In this document: positions 59,974 through 64,000 of the stretch, one piece after another
How the letters are laid out: every line of letters starts with the position of its first letter
Position numbering within the stretch: position 1 is the first letter of the stretch
DNA from: Dendrolimus kikuchii
Lineage: Eukaryota; Arthropoda; Insecta; Lepidoptera; Lasiocampidae
Reading direction: 5' to 3'
DNA: 64,000 nucleotides
Assembly (NCBI GenBank): GCA_019925095.2
Contig: CM034409.1
Coordinates: 3,165,001 to 3,229,000 of the forward strand
Made by a program: the position numbers and the translations under genes
Notes under the pieces: generated by a model
The model's input: the letters and a program-made list of their open reading frames with translations, nothing else
Told to the model about the DNA's origin: nothing
The model's database searches: none

Positions 59974-60274
59974 ATAATATATCTAAAATAAATCTTTGAT
60001 CGTCTTTTTCATCTCTCATATTCTGAAAGTACGTTTAGAGTTGCCTGATCACAGAGATGAAAACAGTACTTTTCGTCCTTCGGAAACGATTTTCACTGCT
60101 GTCAACATTTAAAAAAAAATATACGACCATGCGTATATAGTATATGTGACTCATGTCCCAACTTTTTTTACAGCTACTGTTAAATCGCAGCATAATTTGT
60201 ATTAAAAGAATATCAACAATTTTGTAACATCATTTTATACTTATTAATAACTTTTTGCTTAATTGTTATTTAAT

Positions 60275-60587
60275 TTTTATCCGTGCAGGAACGGAGAAAG
60301 AATACAATTTCCTGCGGCCGGGCGGCCTGTCGTAAGAGGCGACTTAACAACCCACAGCCAAGTGGTAGGGCATTTGCCCGACTGGATGGCTACCTGGTCT
60401 AAAGTATGTCGCCGTAACAACCTTGAGTTGTGTTCCGGCATTAATGACCAGGTTCCAGTCTTCCTTAAGAGAGCAACAGCGCATTTGTAGCACCTTTGGT
60501 GTTGCAAATGTCTATAGGCGATGGTAACCGCTTTCCATGAAGTGGGCCGTCTGCCTGTCTGCTGATCTCCTGCAATTAAAAAAAAAC
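60275..60587 (+). mobile_element. SINE-B copy 17, full length
   Basis: It runs from TTTTATCCGTGCAGGAACGG to TGCAATTAAAAAAAAA, with an ~8-bp deletion at GGCTACC(...)TGGTCTAAAG. Confidence 0.8.
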
Positions 60588-61445
60588 ATAAATTTGCGCT
60601 AAATATTTACTATCATCAGTGACAAAAAGTACTGGCTGGTAGAATGCTACAGAAAAAGGTGTTTACTTGACGTTTCATATGTGACCTATTAAATGAGTTC
60701 ATCAGAGATATGGATTTGACGCCTGATTTAATTAGAGAAATAGTTGTTTGTTTGACTTATCAGTTTTTATTTATTTTTCTCATATTCCAAATGAAAAGCA
60801 GAGTGTTAACCTCGTCTGAAAGTGACCTGTTTAGGCACTCGAACGATTAGCGCCCTCGCTACGATCGTACGCCAAAGTATCTCATGCTTAAATAGGTCAC
60901 ATTTACCTCTCATGTAACAATCTGCTATTAACATCTTCTTGAAACATCTTACACCATTTTCAAATAATTCATTTTACTTCTAAATATTATAATACCATCG
61001 TTCTTAGTCCAGTAGCAGCTCTCAAATCAAATCAGAAGGATTCTAAAGAAGTTTCACTTCAGAAATGGTGCTACAGGGCCGAATATAAAATTCGAACTTT
61101 AGCCATTTCCACTTTCACTTTAAAATCAGATCAAACTTATTTCCTCTCCAACGAGTACAGTCCTTCGTCCCCTACGAATAACCAGCCCCCCGTGTAATGT
61201 AATATTGAAACAGTAATCAATTTATCGAAGCACTTAACACACGGGTCTACGTTTCTAACGTGAAATTGTTAAGAGGCCTACTCAGTGTATCATATTTTGA
61301 TTAACTTATAGCATGGATCCCCTTAGTGTCTTTACATGCATTTGACAATTTATAAGACTCTGCAAGTGTTTTTGACTGCAACTTAAATTTACTGTTGTAT
61401 ACAGTTGTACTCTTGGTCTTGTTTGAAGGTGCATTTTCATCTTTA
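60588..61445. other. Unassigned, with one REP-L end
   Basis: GGATTCTAAAGAAGTTTCAC with TTCAGAA (61031-61057) matches the right end of REP-L (424-446). The CAAATCAAATCA beside it may be a LINE tail. The rest is unassigned. Confidence 0.35.
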
Positions 61446-61792
61446 CTAGTGGTAGCCCATGGTCGAAATTCGACCATAATAATTAATTTAAATTATAAGT
61501 TTGAACATTATTAAGGTTCTGTTGTCAAAGACTATACTTCTATAATCACAGATTTCGCTAAGGCTACACTGTTATTTGACTTCAACAATAAACAAAAGAG
61601 TATATATGCGTGTGTGTGTAATGTTTTTTTTTTATTGATTTAATGTACTTTTTATGCATAATTGAAAAAAAAAATTAGAATTCTGCACTCCTTCTCTATA
61701 TAAACTATAAGTGTGCAAAATTTCATAATTTTCCGTCCGTTCAATTTTCGTAAAAAGGGGTAGGTACAAAGTATTTGCTTCACGTATATTGT
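61446..61792 (-). mobile_element. Hel-C copy 8
   Basis: The plus strand starts ACTAGTGGTAGCCCATGGTC with GAAATTCGACC (the 3' hairpin in reverse). It runs through CTATACTTCTATAATCACAG to TTTGCTTCACGTATATTG, the reversed 5' end. Confidence 0.7.
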
Positions 61793-61839
61793 TTAGACCT
61801 AGTTGCCGACAAAAACATATTCACACCTGCAGCCCTGTA

Positions 61840-62266
61840 GAAACACATTTTATTACCTTTTCGCCATTTGGACTTCTTTGTTTACTTTGTGTTTTAAATT
61901 TGTGGTTAGAAAAACAGCCCATTGTGTACTGTAATCTTTTATGGTAGTTATTAGCCAGATGTGATTCTAGGAAATTCGATCCACGCGGCCGAGCAGACAT
62001 ATTGTATTTGTACAGTATAAAGTAATGCCCCATTTGAGAGAAGAGGCAGTCGAGCAAAAACCACGATCAAAGCGAGACGTGTGTATAATTGTGAATATAA
62101 TAGTGACGGACTTTGCGCGTTTTATTGATTTACGACCTTCTGCATTACTTTTGGATTTGTTGTGTTCCGTTATATTTGTACCTGTGTTATAACGTGTTTG
62201 TATAGTTCTAATAAACTCTATAATAATTCCAACGGCATTTTAATTCCAATCTCGCGACTCGTAACA
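61840..62266 (+). mobile_element. LTR-K copy 3, 5'-truncated
   Basis: TTGTTTACTTTGTGTTTTAA, GTGACGGACTTTGCGCGTTT, GTTTGTATAGTTCTAATAAA and CTCGTAACA follow copy 1 (37340-37742) in order. The right flank is ATAT, as in the other two copies. Confidence 0.75.
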
Positions 62267-62341
62267 ATATCTTTACGTATATAAATACTTGACCTTACTC
62301 ACTGACATATCGACATCCAAACCGTGGTAATTGCGTACGCT

Positions 62342-62375
62342 CCTATAGTATAGGAAGTACTTTCTATACTATAGG
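62342..62375. repeat. 34-bp near-perfect palindrome
   Basis: CCTATAGTATAG and CTATACTATAGG flank GAAGTACTTT. Only the innermost pair of bases outside AAGTACTT mismatches. Confidence 0.8.
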
Positions 62376-62747
62376 TGCGCACTAAGAAAAGATTTTTGAA
62401 ATTTCAATTCAACCACTATGGGGATGACGTTTTGTATGAAAATTCGTCATTTTCAAAGTAAGAAGCACGAAACTCTATATACTGTTTCTGGTTAGAAAAT
62501 ACACGTGTATACATAAAGTATTGCACATACAGTAAACTGCAATGTGCGGTGTTGTCGCCAAAAGCGATCTCCTACAGACTACCCTATACAATTATTATCG
62601 ACACCGACTACATTATTTACTGACTTCATAATTATTAAATGGAAGATTACAGTGTTCATTTATTTGCATTCGTCGTAATTATATTATTAAAGTTATCATT
62701 ATTACTATAGTCTTTTGTTTATTATTATTACAACAGTAATATGTGTA
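62376..62747. other. Unassigned DNA
   Basis: Nothing recognised. Confidence 0.3.
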
Positions 62748-62960
62748 TTTTTTATGCAGGAGCTTAGCAGACAGGCAGACGGCCCACTTGATGGAAAGCG
62801 GTTACCATCGCCTATAGACATTTGCAACACCAAAGGTGCTACAAATGCGCTGCTGCTCTCTTAAGGGAGACTGCAACCTGCTCACTAATGCCGGAACACA
62901 ACTCAAGGTTGTTATGGCGACATACTTTAGACCAGGGGTGGTAGACATCCAGTCGGGTAA
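62748..62960 (-). mobile_element. SINE-B copy 18, head missing
   Basis: From TTTTTATGCAGGAGCTTAGC to GTAGACATCCAGTCGGGTAA it is a reverse copy lacking the 5' third. Confidence 0.75.
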
Positions 62961-63396
62961 ATAACACCTGGCAAGTATCCGGCGTCTTTGGAAATTCAAC
63001 CCATAAGGTCATTGAAAAGGTATAGAAAGTGTGCTCTACTATGGCTATTTTCAATCTACGAGAGCGTTGCTCATCGCCATTGCTTTATAATAAGATTTAT
63101 TAGCGCTTCTGAATGAACCATGCAAAAAATAAAGTCTATAAAAAAAGTCTATTAACTCGTATCTAAGAATTCTGGTTCGTCTCCAAGCGATATTTTTATC
63201 CCGCCGTGTCAGGTTGAATGAAAACATGTTTACGTTGTCTGGTGTATATTTTAAGCGTTATGGGGCTTATGGTTTTATCTCGATGGAGCGTTGGAAAATC
63301 GCTTCATCGCGCAACACCTTATAGAGTATTATTTGGTACACAGAAAGTGACGGTCGCTTTAAGGCGCCTTAAGAGGGGTTTACACGGGTCGATTTT
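62961..63396. other. Unassigned DNA
   Basis: A 68-codon frame at 63218-63424 has no recognised motif. Confidence 0.3.
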
Positions 63397-64000
63397 AGTC
63401 ACAAACAAAGGTTATGGTGTTTGAAAGAGAAGAAACCAAAACGAATGTAAGGATAATGGTCGATGATGTTATGCTGGAGCAAGTGAATGAGTTTGTATAT
63501 CTTGGATGTGCTTTTAGCAGGGATGGAAGGTGATATAGAAAGAAGAGTGAATTTGGGGAATAGTGTGAATGGAGCGTTAGGTAAACTTCTAGGCGCTAAG
63601 AACCTCAGCCAGAAGGCCCAGCTTGCCATACACAACGCGGTGCTGGTACCTACGCTCACGTATGGAAGCGAAAGTTGGGTATGGAAGAGAGAGCATGAAA
63701 GTAGAGTAAACGCGGTCGAGATGCGAGCACTGCGCAAAATCTGCGGACTAACGCTTGCGGACCGCGTTCGTAACAGCGAAGTAAGAAAGAGAGTTGGTCT
63801 GAAAGAGAGTGTCGAGGTGAAGGTAAGGAAAGGAATGCTCCGGTGGTTCGGGCATGTGGAAAGAATGCATGATGAAAGAATGACTAAACAGATATACAAT
63901 GCAAAAGTGGATGGATGCAGAGGTCGTGGAAGGCCACGACATACCTTCCATGATCAAATTGATCGTGTACTAGCAGAAGGTGATGTTAGGAGCCTTAAGA
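63397..64000 (+). mobile_element. LINE-A copy 21, longest, running off the window
   Basis: It encodes the region after the reverse transcriptase domain of an RTE-like pol. In order: EFVYLGCAFSRDG, GDIERRVNLGNSVNGALGKL, LSQKAQLAIHNAVLVPTLTY, GSESWVWKREHESRVNAVEM, RALRKICGLTLADRVRN, then RKRVGLKESVEVKVRKGMLR, WFGHVERMHDERMTKQIYNA and on to the window end. A frameshift after SRDG (about 63530, apparently two bases missing) shows the copy is dead. It is the reference for identifying the shorter copies. YLG..F..DG...DI..R and LTYGSE.W are typical of RTE/BovB-type LINEs; the clade is inferred. Confidence 0.85.

Noticed and set aside
63399..63899. 166-codon minus-strand frame
   Set aside because: It is the antisense of LINE-A copy 21; the sense strand carries the conserved LINE motifs.
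1..64000. CRISPR array, operons, riboswitches or bacterial genes
   Set aside because: The regularly spaced words at 54 kb lack unique spacers. Everything else points to an insect genome.

Overview
This is eukaryotic, AT-rich, gene-poor DNA. I find no intact host gene. The repeats point to a moth or butterfly (Lepidoptera): SINEs whose 3' halves resemble lepidopteran Metulj-type SINEs, a tRNA-derived SINE of the HaSE type, several short Helitron-like families ending in a hairpin plus CTAGT, and many 5'-truncated LINE tails. The order and the family resemblances are inference from remembered sequence character, not from a search.

Names used below. LINE-A: an RTE-like non-LTR retrotransposon, 21 truncated copies, with almost no 3' UTR; the stop codon is followed directly by (ATGT)n. 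SINE-B: a ~320-bp A-tailed SINE, 18 copies. Hel-C, Hel-D, Hel-E: Helitron-like non-autonomous families. REP-F: a repeat holding a ~260-bp hairpin. REP-G: a family with long terminal inverted repeats. REP-L: a family ending in GAAGTGAAACTTC-type inverted ends. LTR-K: a TGTTAC...GTAACA long terminal repeat with ATAT target duplications. LINE-H: a LINE whose C-terminus carries a restriction-endonuclease-like domain.

Layout. 1-5.4 kb: REP-L, Hel-E, a Jockey/CR1-like LINE end split by LINE-H, REP-G, and an A-tailed insertion with a 17-bp duplication. 5.4-9.1 kb: SINE-B cluster and an opposed LINE-A pair. 9.1-13 kb: LINE scraps, a Penelope endonuclease fragment, Helitrons and inverted repeats. 13.5-20 kb: REP-F, Hel-C and a quiet AT-rich stretch. 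20-23 kb: a broken PIF/Harbinger-like element. 25-36 kb: LINE-H, Hel-E, SINE-B and Hel-C copies, many with LINE-A inside. 36.6-40 kb: a giant REP-G palindrome and two solo LTR-K copies. 43.1-43.8 kb: a complete hAT-type MITE with 8-bp duplications. 49-50.5 kb: REP-F and a tRNA-derived SINE. 53.8-55.3 kb: a GGTAGTTTT-type minisatellite interrupted by a SINE. 57-58 kb: a three-level nest (LINE-A in REP-F in Hel-C). The window ends inside the longest LINE-A copy, which runs off the edge.

Nothing here works together as a pathway. The value of the window is as a record of retrotransposition: target-site duplications, nested insertions, one paralogous empty site, a 5' inversion and fold-back junctions can be read directly. 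I did not find a new biological system.
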